Shown piece after piece: positions 11,726-24,285 of a DNA stretch of 64,000 bases. Source of the DNA: Schistocephalus solidus (taxonomy: Eukaryota > Platyhelminthes > Cestoda > Diphyllobothriidea > Diphyllobothriidae); contig WEDG01011729.1 of the NCBI GenBank assembly GCA_017591395.1, forward strand, positions 1 through 64,000, read 5' to 3'. The position numbers and the translations under genes are program-made. The notes beneath the pieces are model-generated. The model searched no databases and had not been told where the DNA came from. It saw nothing but the letters and a program-made list of their open reading frames with translations. Positions within the stretch are counted from its first letter, which is position 1, and every line of letters begins with the position of its first letter.

Positions 11726-12059
11726 CTGAAACGAAGGTAAATTCATTGAGTGCCTTTAACACCGCGACCCTTTGACCAACGAACATTTCCATCAAAGGAT
11801 TCAGAAACCAGTTGTTTAACATATGCTCCGCGCCGATAAGGACTGGGCCGATGAGAATTTGTCGAAAGAACGTATATCCCGGTCAACTGGCTTCGAAATA
11901 TCTGATTATAAAGCTTACTCAGGTGGCTGCTGGCGTGGAGTCCAAGAACGACGACTGATGCGCAGAAACAGATCGGTGAAGGTGCATTTCGTTGTTGTCC
12001 AAAATATCCTTTTTCAGACAACCCAAGAGAATCTGATTGCTGGATGTTCAAAATAGTTT
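11726..12059. other. Loop (spacer) of the giant inverted repeat
   Basis: Arm-to-arm matching fades at about 11725 on the left and 12060 on the right, leaving about 0.33 kb of single-copy sequence at the symmetry centre. It contains a probable Penelope-like reverse-transcriptase scrap, listed separately. A missed hairpin adaptor in a long read would give almost no spacer, so this loop argues weakly for a genuine inverted duplication. Confidence 0.75.
11780..12050 (-). pseudogene. Probable Penelope-like RT fragment in the palindrome loop
   Basis: The minus strand contains a block reading RQILIGPVLIG in one frame, similar to the stretch RQILIELGLIAEA encoded on the minus strand near 32400 just upstream of the Penelope catalytic box. 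A nucleotide match (tttctgaatcctttgatgga) is also shared with the 32450-32480 region. It is short and frame-broken, so the call is tentative. Confidence 0.45.
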
Positions 12060-12889
12060 ACAGAGACTCCTGCTGTGCAACACCGACTTGAGATTTGAAG
12101 GTAAAGACCAATGTAGAAGGTCCCGATTTAAGATTGTTGTTCTGTCTATATCGTTTGCTACACTTCCAATAGGAGGTATATTTATAGAAAAAGACGCCCT
12201 GTCTTCCATAACAAGAATTCGAAAATAAAAGCCAGGGACCTGAGGAAGTGCAATACGAATGTTTATTCAATTTACGCATCCAAATGGTTACTTTGATGCA
12301 CACAAACGAAACAAATTGCTACGCCTCTTTGTCCGCCCTTAGGGTTTGTTTAAAGACCTCGGCACAGTTGCTTACTTTTTTCCCATGTCTAGAAAAAAGA
12401 GCTTCCTGCTGGGTCATAAGCCACATTCGCATCTTTGTAGGTCCTTGCTTTCATCATCCCAGGTGACTGTAACTGAATTCTCTACCCCAGCTCAAATATG
12501 TATTTTATTAAGCCGTTTCCAGTGAAGAAAGCCGTTATGCAGGCGCCTATACCGCTCCCCTGCTAGGTGGGGAGGAGCGAAGCCGTTTTTCTGGCGGCTT
12601 ATCATTTCAGCCTTTACTTAACACCTACATAACCCGTCGACAAACCCTTTTGTTCAGGCCTTCGCCGGTCGGAGCTTTCGTATGCTTTATACCAAGTGCA
12701 GGATTTAGGGAAAATTAAGAATTAACAACTGAACTGGGCAGACACTTAAACGAATCGATATTTAAGCCGATTGCATACCCCCGCCGCAATTATTGGAATA
12801 CGCTTATATAAAAAATCATTATTTAGGAGCATCTGAATCGACCATATTTCATATGTATGAACGATGTGATGCTAAAGCTCAGGCACGTA

Positions 12890-13335
12890 TCACTCTTTTC
12901 CTTTCTCCCTTCCCACTCTGCTAACCTGCTCCTCCTCCCTGCCTTGCTATATTTCTTGTACTCAAATTCTGGTCCTCCTCCTCAACCACAACCACCACTC
13001 CCATCTTCCATGCCTTCTAAAAATATTTCCTCCTCCTTATAGAACCATTTTCTCCATCCTGGGCGCCGCCTCTTTTACTTCTATATCTCCTTCCTGTCTT
13101 CTCCTGCTCCTGTTCCTCTACCTCTCCCTCCATCTTTTTTTCACCTTTTCCCTTACCTCTCCACCTTATCCTTCTCCACATCTACTCCGCCTCTTACCGT
13201 CCTCTGCTTTTCTCCCCTAACCCTCCCTCCAATCCTACTTGTCCTCCTGTTCCTACCGTCCCCTACTGCTGTGTCTTGTGCCTCCGCCTCTTCTTCCTAC
13301 CTCCTCCTTCCTTCCTCTTTCCAACTCCTCCAACC
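12890..13335 (+). repeat. Pyrimidine-rich tract (right arm)
   Basis: About 0.44 kb made almost only of C and T on the + strand (ctcctcctccctgccttgc and similar), with few interruptions. It is the mirror of the purine-rich 10590-10980. Polypurine-polypyrimidine tracts flank the palindrome loop at about 0.8-1.3 kb on each side. Confidence 0.8.
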
Positions 13336-16249
13336 CTAAAACCATCTACGACACTGTTATGCCTCTCTGCTGTCACGATAGTATGGGAATTTTTGGCTCT
13401 CGTATAGCTGCAACTGCCAGTGAACGAAGCGGGTAATGAACTATCGCATGAGTGCAATTGTCCGAACCGCAGCTTTGCACTTCACCTGGGAAGTGGGTAG
13501 CGCGTATAAACAGGCTTTTGAGCTTCCATTTGCGTAGTGCTCACCTCATGGTTTGCTCTAAGTCACAGTGCACTTTTCCAACTTAGGCCTGAACTTTCTC
13601 AAGACGCTCTAGAGTGCCTAGCGAGCAAAACAACTGTTGATTTTCCCGCTTCCTGCGTAATAACAAGTTCCTGAGGGTCTCACCAGGGTCAGTCTAACTT
13701 CAAACATCATTTGGTTGCAATCCATGTTTATTAGGAATTATGAATCGTGATGTCTTTGCACAACAGGTCTTACCACCTCTTTTTGGGGTAGTGATTTAAC
13801 ATTGCTTACCTTTGCTCTGCTGTTTCATCAAAGCGCGATATCACAGAAATGATGTTGCTCTGTGAAGGCCAAAAGCCTACCGAACTGCGGCAAAACATTT
13901 CGATCTCGCAGTGGTATCCATGGAGCTCAGTGAGTATAGCTCGTGAAAATCCGCGATTTCTCTGCTCGATTGAATACTTCCACGCTAAGGTCAGTGTTAT
14001 CTTAACGAAAGCTTGTCCGACTAGACGCCCACTGCACTATCTGGCTCCGCTGTTTTCCCTGCTGTGGTTTGGGCGCAAGTAAAGTTTTCTATTAGGCCAT
14101 ATAAAATCTCTTCCTGCTCGTGCGTAATAACGCCAGTAGGAAAGACCATTCAGTGAACGTGGATACCTTTGAGAATTTAAAATTAATTTTGCCAAAAACC
14201 TGTTTTAACATTGACCAAAGTTCTTCTGCTCGCTTGAAAACGTTATTCCAATTCGGAATAATATATTTGTTCTGCAAGCGATAGAAGAAAATATTTAACG
14301 CCTGGATTAGCCTTTCAAAGGATCACGCGTTTGGCCCTCAGCTGCAAAGTGCCAATGAATGAAATTTTATCCTGACTTTTGTCAGTTATCAGAGTGAAAC
14401 AAAGAAATAAATACCCTTTTCTCTCAATGCGCGTGTGCGCAAATCATCAGCGATTGAACATTTCGGAAGTCTCCATGCGTGGTGGTTAATGTCATCACGG
14501 TTAGTGCTATAAAATAAATATGTGCGTTCATAACTGCTGCAAAAGTTATTGAAATAAAACTCAAGTTTCTAAATGCCATTGTTTTCTTTGATAAGTTTCA
14601 CGGACAACTTTGCTCTTGGTAAACATACTAACTCAGCGTTAAGCTTTTTATTCTGACCTCTAAAACCGCTCAAGTGATCACAGGTGATCCCCGTGCTGGA
14701 CACTGAACAAATCTTTTTCTACTCAGTTCCTTCCCTCCTGAAAACCGGCATGGAATCTCACTCCTCAACTTGGTGACAGTAAGCATTTTACTCGCCCCAA
14801 AACAATTCTGGCGGATAAATTCTTCTACGTAAAACGGCATTTTAAACCTCCGCCCGTCCTTCCAATCAACACCACCGCTGTGACCCTTCTATGCTTTAAA
14901 ATGATTAACAGATATAAAACAATCATACCCTCCAGTACAAACTTTCAGACGCGCTCCTTCTGTCATCTCTGTTTTTATGCGAGCCGATGGTCTTTCTGGT
15001 CCGAGGCGCTTTGCAAGAGTCATGGCGATAGATAACTCGTGTTTAGCTTGCAGGAATCCAGATCTTGTCTGTATCTTCTCTCCGTCTCTGTCATATCTGA
15101 ATTAAATAAATTCCGGCCCATGCATGAGTAAGATCTGAGAAAACAATTGATAGGTTTTGTTCAACACTGTCGAAACCTCCATATAATGTCATCTCTCGTA
15201 CATGACCAAGAAGTAATCTTGAAGCTTGAAATCTGCTAGGATGAATGAATATACAACTTATCGTCAATCTACTTAAAGAAATTGTACGAAAATAACAATG
15301 GAACCACTTGATGCGCACAGTTGCTAAAGAGAAACTCTGGATAGTTTATTGGTTATGCAGAATTCCTTTCAGTGCACACAGTGATCCAAAAAGGGATAGC
15401 CAATAGATTGAGGGGAGTGCTTAATTCTCTTATTCCATAACGACATATCAAACCGAGTTTGCCAAAACATTTCAAAATTTTACGTCGCACTGCTTTTATC
15501 ACGTTCAGCAGAGTACATAGTGACGCGTTCTATGGATACTATACTACGTACAGTAGTTAGATTCAGAGGGGTTGCAAACCATGGGTTCACTATGGTTGTC
15601 TAATGATGGCTATTAAGCCGGAAGTGCACAGTCTAGTCTTCGCTATCTCTTTGTTGGAAGTCCTTCACTATGTATCCGTCTACGGGGCTCAAGCTCGATC
15701 TTGAAGGTGCCACTGGAAGCATTGATCCCGCAATGTGATCTGTTAGTGCCCTTTTTCGTAGAATCTTCAGAACAAATTTCTGAAAAAAACCAATCCTTTA
15801 TTTAATTTTCAGACCGCAAACAGTATTTTAAAAGGGTTTTATGCTCTCATAATGCCAATTAACTTAGTTTTAATATCTTATCAACAAAACGAAATAAAAT
15901 AGCACTGTTGTGATATTTGAGAACACATTAAGGAATGAGCATGTTTGACCTCGTCGACAGAGTTATTACTGAGATTCCCCACCTGTAATGAGGGAAAAAT
16001 AATATGCGGAGTGAATGTGGACCGTGTTGATTTTAAGAACTCAGGCCCTTCACACTTTCATCTGCTTCAATACAATATGCAGGGAAGAATTATAGATTGT
16101 TTGACATACTCCGATATACCGAAATCGTCCATCTCCTCAAATTCGGTCGAAAGAAGTACATCCCGTTCCAGGGAAAAGCTACGAGCAGGTGAAAGCCAGG
16201 TCAATACGTTTGTCGTGTACGAGACTCACAGCTGAGGCAGATCTATAAC
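13336..16249. other. Inner right arm, no recognised gene
   Basis: Mirror of the inner left arm. A + strand frame at 15945-16235 runs into the Penelope catalytic block and may be its decayed upstream part, but I see no motif in it. Nothing else was recognised. Confidence 0.45.
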
Positions 16250-16560
16250 AGTTGGAGTTACAGGTCTTCCAACAGCGCAGACAAAATTATGTTCTCAGTA
16301 TGTGGATGATGCATTCGTTGTCATGACATTCAAAGAGCATCTCATAGCAATCTTTAGGGGCATTCAATTCCCGATCGAGGATGAGGAAAAAATCCATCAG
16401 CTAGCCTTTTCCTGATATAATCTTCCGTTACAAAGGGTGATAACCACATGTGCCACGAGCTCCTTCAATCAGCGTTCTCCCGGCCGCAGTCAATTAACAG
16501 GTGCAAGGACGTCCTTTCTGCTGCTACGACTTGGCCTAGACAACATAATTAGACTGCGGT
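16250..16560 (+). pseudogene. Penelope-like element RT fragment with YVDD box (right arm)
   Basis: QYVDDAFVVMTFKEHLIAIF starts at 16296, with the two catalytic aspartates at 16305-16310. It is followed by a block like 'IQFPIEDEE...QLAF', which matches the Penelope palm ('ipFLDV'-type) region, then frame-shifted remains up to about 16560. It is truncated at both ends and abuts the mirrored SINE. Mirror partner: 7480-7790. Confidence 0.85.
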
Positions 16561-16689
16561 GAGGGTTTGGGAAATCAACAGCTCTGTTGGCAGTGATCCC
16601 ACAGGTGAAAGAGTCTTCATGCCAAGAAGCAATGATGATAGTGAAATAGACTTTTTTCATCGACAGATATACATTGCCGACAAAGGCAA

Positions 16690-16930
16690 AGAAAATTAGA
16701 ATGACCCTTTCTGGCTCATATTTCGTCATCAGGCAGTCACACTCAACCCCAGGCTCGAACCACCGACCGATTGATTAGAATTCAAACTCTCTAACCGACT
16801 ACGTCACGGGCTAGTTGTCTTGCTGATTTTGATCGCGAATATTGGTATTCGTTGACGAAGGCCCACCGACCTTTAACGGACCTCGCTCGTCTGCGGTTGA
16901 ACATACTCTTGAGCCCCGCATGCTGCCGCA
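16690..16930 (-). mobile_element. tRNA-derived SINE (right arm)
   Basis: Reverse-complement partner of the SINE at 7120-7390. The minus strand shows the B-box-like 'ggttcgagcctggggttgag', the 'gactgcctgatgacgaaata' block and the tail 'tgcctttgtcggcaatg'. A detached tail fragment of the same family lies at 16965-17010. Confidence 0.75.
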
Positions 16931-17559
16931 AAGCGGCTAGAGGCCACCGAAAATTGGCAGTTTAGACAAGGGAGACTGGAATGGCTATATATGGCTATTT
17001 CATTACAGGACTAAAATAAAAATGACCGCATTCTTCTGCGCCCTGTACCCGGGAAGATCTCCTTAGAATCAAAGGCTACTCCGCTCTCTGGCAAAAAGCA
17101 CTTACAGTTAGGGCTTTCAGGAAGTCGTTATGACACTCACTTAACCAATAGAGTATTTCACGCACGTTTTGCTCTTACGCGTATAAGGAATCAGGGGCAA
17201 TACTTGCACGTGCAGGTAACAGTTTTAGATGACCGATTGTCTAAGCTCTCCTCTGGTGGAAAGTACACTGAGCACCTAAATGGTGCCGCAACGAGCGCAC
17301 TGCAATTCCTACAAAGTGAAAGAGAATCTGCGTTTGTTGATTGACCGTACACCTCCTGACATCTGCCAATTAACGGGTTCATGTCTTATTTCGTCTAATG
17401 TGGACACACAGTCTCTTACCACTTCGTCTTTATTCTGCCATCATCTGGCCATTGTATACGTTTTGTTTCATAAGGAAACCTTAGGAATTCAAATATCAGG
17501 CTCTTAAACCACATTTCGAATCAATGACGCGTTCTATGAGAAATCTGGCAGTTTCACAA

Positions 17560-17845
17560 AAGTGAAATCACTATGCGACCGCCTACGAGGACTCTGGATT
17601 GAGCCCCAAGGCACAACTGCACAAGCATGTTCCACAACTTTCTCGGTGAGTGCCAGCTCGTCATAGATAGTCCCTATCGTGACCGACAAGCCAACGAGCC
17701 AGTGGCTTATTTGTAGAGCATTCGACAAAATGACCAAATTTCCCGGATTCGAGTGCCAGGTGCTTCACACTTGGGATGTGGTATGCCTGGCTGATGCCAA
17801 CCAATTAGCCAGAAGTGCCCATTCCGGTCTCCCTAGTCACTTTCG
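17560..17845 (+). mobile_element. tRNA-derived SINE, diverged (right arm)
   Basis: Mirror of 6195-6470. It begins with 'gtgaaatcactatgcgacc' and contains 'tatcgtgaccgacaagccaa', a B-box-like 'attcgagtgcc', 'gtatgcctggctgatgcc', and 'ttccggtctccc' in the tail. The head segment between about 17610 and 17660 differs strongly from the left-arm copy. Confidence 0.75.
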
Positions 17846-18239
17846 GTACTCCATTATTATCCACCGAGTGCTGCCAACCTCACGATCTTGTCGCTTTCCT
17901 TTGCAACAGTCCGGCATCCAAGAACGGTCACTGAAAAGATGGGAGAGTACGGTGCAGTTGTGGAACAGCACATCTTTGAGAGCCACACATGACCCAGCCC
18001 CTCATACAACACACCAGAATTTAACAAACAGAAAGTGAACTGTCGGATTTCCATGGAGGCCACTTGAAGGAGGAGCCATAGGTGACACTTCCCACATACG
18101 GCATCGGCTGAGAGTGTGGAAGGTGATACGGGTCGAGTTCGTTGGGACTGTTCTCAATGGCAGTGGGAGGTGGAGAGTGGGATTTCATCGTCTTCACGTG
18201 TATTAAGATGGAGGTGGTTGTGAGCAACCTTGGGGAAAG

Positions 18240-20050
18240 CAAAATGGCCAATGCACTGGTTAAACACAAATGCACCTGCTGGAAAGTGGACATCACTGCT
18301 CTCAGCAATACTCTCAATCCGCATGCATTATTCTGAATGGCCATCTGGAACACGGACTTCTTCCGGCACGCCAAATGTAGATTTCAAGCTCACCGCGAAA
18401 TCAGAGACATGAACTTCGTAGGCCAGCAGCTGCATGAGTTATTTTTGTTGACATGACGCAAGCCGTCGACACGATGAATCGCGATGGATTGTGAAAAATT
18501 ATGCAGAAGTTCGGTTGGTTTGACCAATTCAAGCACATGATACTTCAGTTCTACGATGGATGGTTGCGCACATCATGACCAATGGGACATTTGGCGAAGC
18601 ACTTCTAGGAACCAGTAGAATGAAGCGGAGCTGTTCGATCTCTCCCATCTCTGCAGCTTCATTATTTTTGTCATGCTATTAAATGCATAGCGTTATGAGC
18701 ATCATAAGGTCATCACTGTCTAGGAGATCGACGCATACAGGCTGCAACGCGTTTCCACAATTACTGCCTATGACCTTCTCCTCGCGGATAACTGATCGCT
18801 CAACACCGTGACACAAATGGATATGCAAAGTAGCGTTGGCCCTTTCGCCACCGGACTGACCATCAACAAGGATAAAACGTGGTCATGCATCATTTGTCGC
18901 TTGGCAATGAATACAAGACCCATCAATTCAATATTTTTGTTACTCAACCTAAACCTATTGACAATTTAGCCTGTCTAGGCTTGACACCTTTTTGCAGCAT
19001 AAAAATCTCACCATCTTCAATGACACCCTAGTAAAACACCATGGGACAATTTCGTCTATTTAGGCAGTTGATGCTCACGTAGCATCGAATCGACAATGAG
19101 GTTGCACACCCGATCTCAAAATCCAGCCAGGATTTCGGCTGGCTGCAGGGCCGATTGTGGAGTCGTAAGAGTCTCTATCTAAAACCAAACTGAAGATGTG
19201 GAAAGCCTTCATTTGGACGACATTATCTGGAGCATAGCAAAGCTGATTTGGTCAGACAAGTCTTGGAATGAGCCGGAATTTTCAGTATTCACGCCACCGT
19301 GCGCTACTGACTGCACTAATGTCGGACTGATAATTAACACGGATAAAGTGCTGTTCATTAATCACCTGGCATTGGATACAATGACCCTCGCAGCATTGTC
19401 ACCGGTAACCAACTTTAAACAGTGGATAATGTCGCCGACCTAGGCAGTACCCTCTCATGCAGCATGAAAATCCACGATTAAGTTGCTTAGCAGGTATTCC
19501 AAGCCAGTCTGCAGCAGCCTCCATCTGGAACCACCACGGACTTTGACTCAGCAGAAAACTCAAAATATACAAGTCGATAATCCACAAAACTCTACTATAC
19601 GGGTTGCTGAGCCCTGGACAGTCAACGCTACTCAGGCCAGGTAACTGAAAAATTTCACCTCCGCTGTTTTGGGAGAATACTAAAGCCGAGATGGCTGGAC
19701 AGGTTCCCAGACATGGAAGTTTTGAAAATGGACCGGAATCCTCAGCGTTCAAGCCATGCTCGGGCAACTGCATCTGTGACCTCGATGGAGCGGTCACCAC
19801 GTGATGATGGACAACGAGTGATTCTTTTCCTTAGACATCGTTTTGTGCGCTTGCCATCAATAAAGACAAAAACACCGCTACAAGCACAGTCTGTGGATCT
19901 TCCCAACGGACATACAAATCAATCCGGCGACTGTGAAGGACCACGTTAAGGGCCAACCTGCCTGAAGAAGAGCAGTGTAGCCTGGAGTTGAAATCTAAGC
20001 TGAGCGATTGGTTGGTCAGTCATAAGCACCACAGGCTCTTAAGCTACCAA
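18240..20050 (+). pseudogene. RTE-type LINE reverse transcriptase, decayed (right arm)
   Basis: Partner of 3900-5800. On the + strand, in shifting frames: 'ITALSNTLNP' (18292), 'VDMTQAVDTMNRDGL' (about 18447), 'AYDLLLADN' (about 18767, the degenerate catalytic box, normally FADD), 'LTINKDKT' (about 18858), 'LGSTLSCSMKIHD' (about 19440) and 'RFPDMEVL' (about 19707). These are the ordered landmarks of RTE RT and its C-terminal region. The 5' end with the endonuclease is not recognisable. Numerous stops make it inactive. Confidence 0.87.
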
Positions 20051-20309
20051 GTGCATGTTGCAGACAAACCTTCGATCTCTTCAGTCATTACTGAAATCAA
20101 GGCAACAGCGACTCGACAACTCCACCCGCTTCCTCTAAAAGAACCTCCTCGTCACATCCGAACTGACCAATGGCGTAGGGGTTCATCTTCGCAGGGTTCC
20201 CCTGCAAAGCGGCGGCCTCATCGCCATGAGACCGATCGTCGTTGGCTCAGGAAAGGCAAATCAACAGCACGTTAATGGCATTTATTGTTGGCGAAAAGTG
20301 ACTGCTTTC

Positions 20310-20460
20310 GACTGACCTTTGATCGGAATGAGGGTATCGCTGAAAGCAGTGATGTCCACTTTCCGTCGGGTGCATTGGTCATTTTGCTTTTCCTTTCTTC
20401 ACTGACGACCACCTCCATCTAAATAAGCGCGAAGACGATGAAAACCGTCAGGTATCAGAG
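20310..20460 (-). mobile_element. RTE LINE fragment, inverted (right arm)
   Basis: Mirror of 3575-3720. On the minus strand it matches the RTE piece at 18181-18320 (shared gaaagcaaaatgaccaatgc-like and gtggacatcactgct blocks). Confidence 0.6.
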
Positions 20461-20739
20461 TAAAAACTAATAGAATAAATCTTTTCAATAACACAGTTGC
20501 ATGCGAAATCATAGATTGAATTCAGCACTCAGTTGATAGTCTTCTCTACAAAAATATTGTCCACACCTGAATTGATCATTGGGCTCTAATAACCGTGACT
20601 TAGATGGCTACCAACCGACGATTGTACTGTAGGCATTGCAGTCATTACACTGCGTGGTTGGGTGTAGGGAGAGATTGAGGTCAACAGCTTAGCGCATTTC
20701 CCTCACTATAAAACAATCTAACGCGCTTGAAACTATCAC

Positions 20740-21870
20740 GGTGCGCTAAAGGCCGTGGCTTGGAAGATTGCCAACTGACGGGATAACTCGGACCGCGTGG
20801 TCAGCCCAATGTGTGTTTTTGTGTGAGTGGCTGACTGGCTGACCCCAGAGTCAGGCTGCAAAGGGCTCCTTCTTAATATGGCCTTTATGGCACTCCCACT
20901 CACGGGATCCGAGTCAGGTGTGGTGGTACACCCAGGGGCGACTCCGGCCGCGCCAGCCACATGCGCCTCTCCCATCTCCGGTTTTCTTAACTCTGTCTTG
21001 ACACCGGCTCAGGTGGGGAAGGAGGAGAGTGTAGTAGCTGCAGTGCAAGGCTAATATCTTTAAAAACTAATTCACGCGCAAGTCACCGTCCCTGCACCAC
21101 CTGGTGTGGAGCATACGGTGGACCTCGTCGACATCGACGGTCGAACTGTCACACTGCGTGGTTGTGTGAAATGACCGACTGGTGGACTCAAACCAGGCTA
21201 AAGTGCCCTCTATGACAAACTCGTGCACGCGAGATCGGAGACAGTCACACCCTATTGTGTAAAGAACATCGTGTTTTGAAGGCCAGGTCGAGAGTGGCAC
21301 GCAAAGAGCGTCAGCCCGTCAGCTCCCACTTCCGGCTTTCATGAACCACACAGAAAGTGTGCCAGATGCTATACAAGTCTATTACCGGTATAAATTAATT
21401 CCTGTGCACTTCATCGTCCGTGGGTCCACTCTTAAGTGGCGCACACCGTGGACGTTGTCCCACCGACTGCCGAACTGCCTTGTGTGCATGCAAACAAGTG
21501 ACTGGGTCCTAAATCGGCCGCTTGGTAAAATGCGCTGGGCCAGCACCGGGGCCATGTCAGGGCATGGCAGGCGTTATTCGGGTTGAGTTCCCCATAACAA
21601 ATGGCACGCGTGAGCAGCAGTCTCACGCCACACCAGAAACTTCTGCAATTTATGGCACTTTTCGCTCCGTGGAATCTGTTTCAGGTGTGGCAGCACGTTC
21701 AGAAAGCGTCTACGGTCGTGCTAACCCTGCGCGCTTGACCCCGCGCCGGTCTTCATGTCTCTATCTTGACGTATGACACAAATGAGAGTGTGGTATCTCC
21801 AGTGCAAGTCCACTATCACTTTTAAAAATAATCTACGCGCATGTCACCGTTCCTGCTGTGGAGCATATGG
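20740..21870 (-). repeat. Mirrored pair of dispersed repeats (right arm)
   Basis: Contains the reverse complements of the diverged direct repeats seen at 2140-2510 and 2880-3275, here at about 21520-21870 and 20740-21150. The match to the left arm is among the best of the whole palindrome. Confidence 0.6.
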
Positions 21871-23764
21871 TGGATATTGTCGGACAACAATGGTAAAGTA
21901 GCTGTGCTAATGCACAAGATGACTTCTTTAGATTAATTAACGTCTCGTGTGCAGGAAAGTCTGTCTCCACAGCCCCACGAAAGCAGAGGATTGCTAGATG
22001 AACTTGAGTGTGTGGCGTGCAATCAATAGAATACACATTGTAGGCTCTTTCTTCTTGAATGGATGAAGCATTTGGCGAAATTTACACGACAGAGCGACAG
22101 AATTACCTGCTTCCTTAATAGCACATGCTAAATCTTTAGAAATGAGGAATCTGTCATTAGGAGTGCGTCTTCGACACCGGTCAAATGACGCAATTCTAAG
22201 CAAATGGATAGGTGGATATGGACCAAGACCCTGGACAGTGTGATCAACCGCTAACTAACTTCTTTTCTGTGGATCCGGGTAAAACGAGTGCTCTCTCTCT
22301 CTCTCTAAACCAATCTTCCTCCTTTGAATGAAAGCAGAATGACCGTAAATATATGCTCTTCAAGCAATGTACATGTGTCATTCAGAGAATCAAAGGGATG
22401 GTGCGGAACTTGCAGCACCGCTGACGGCAGTCATGTTAAAGTTAGATAAAAGGGGGGGGATAGCAAGAATTAAATTTCATGAACAGAATTGTCAACTAAA
22501 TTCTTCCAACATTTATACGGCATGAATAGCAACATTTAAAATTGATGCTGGACTAGAATAACATCCTGCCTTACGTTATAATCCCACTTAGACTATAGGA
22601 ATGTGGTTCAAATAAGGGTGACAACTTAAGACCTCGAGTGCAAGAGTTGGAATGTTGCTGGAAGTTAATATTCTCCCTTTCGGCCCCCTAAGCTTGACTG
22701 GCTAAAAGATACTCGTGATGTCAGGTTAAGTACCAGGGATAGAACTCTTTCTACAATCCAGAAAGGCTAATTAAAACTGGGCAGAAATGGACAGGAAAAC
22801 TTCTCTATATTGCAGGCGAAACAAATATTATTGTAGGTTGTTGGGTCGACTCTCAAAGAAGATTAAACAATATTTTTATGAGCCTATTTATTAAATGAAT
22901 GCAAAACGACATTGTAAGAACACGTATATGCACGTGGCTAACAGGGGGACATTTATTTTTTTGCGAAAGGTTGTTTATATCACTGACCTTCATCCGCGTA
23001 GAGCAGTGGGAAGAACTTCCCATGGGAGGGCAGTGCGCTGAGCACACCTTTCCAGAACTCTTAGTGCGCGATTGTTTGATTGGCCACTTGGGTTTGGTTA
23101 GCGACCGACATCGCGGGCAGTACGGACTGTATCCGCAAGAAAGTATTTGTCGCTCAAAAACGGCATGACTGAATTAACAATTGTAGCTACAATTTACTTT
23201 TGCTAGACAGCAGATGACTCATGCTGCGTTCGCCGGTGTACTTGCGTTGCGTACTCGCGCGTGACAACCTCCGCCCACACACGTGACTCGATTTCAGGTT
23301 TGCGAAGCCTTGATGCCAATCGATATTTCACTTTTCTTCAATTTGTAGCAGCAGCCCGCACTTCGCGTCCAGGCAAACAAAGAACAGCTGACAGGCCTGA
23401 CGTCAGGACTGCCCTGAAGAGACAGAGGCTCAAGTACCCTTTTTCGCTCAGTAAAAGCTGGTCAAACCTAATCCGTCTTCCAGGCCTTCTGATTTGGAAA
23501 CCTCTAAACCTGCAATACAGCCTATTCTGCTATTAGAAATTTTATTTTATTTGATGAACTTACCAAAGTTATATGGAAAGCAGCAATCGACCGAGTTGAT
23601 GGGATTTTTCTAATTTGTGCTTTAAGGTGTAGCCCTGGGTGTTCTGCGGCATTGCACTCAGTCTAACCTGATTTACATTAAAAAGAAATGACTACCACGT
23701 ATAAAATATCAAATTTTCAACCCTAGTCGTGTCTTTATTGAACGTCATCGTTTCTTTAACGCCA
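21871..23764. other. Outer right arm, no recognised gene
   Basis: Mirror of 186-2139. No domain or repeat class recognised. It lacks about 60 bases that are present at left 968-1027. Confidence 0.5.
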
Positions 23765-23765
23765 T

Positions 23766-24285
<520 letters not shown>

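Larger units (their letters stand above)
12060..23764 (-). repeat. Right arm of a giant inverted repeat
   Basis: Reverse-complement partner of 186-11725 and slightly longer. It ends at about 23764 with cgtttctttaacgc, and the mirror of the left terminus is exact there. The largest clear private difference I found is about 60 bases present at left 968-1027 and absent from the right arm near 23003. No element is inserted in only one arm. Differences include many one- and two-base indels, which is unusual for simple neutral divergence. Confidence 0.93.

Noticed and set aside
186..23764. Palindrome as a single huge fold-back transposon with terminal target duplication
   Set aside because: I found no target-site duplication and no transposase that belongs to the whole unit; the arms are mosaics of unrelated retroelements.
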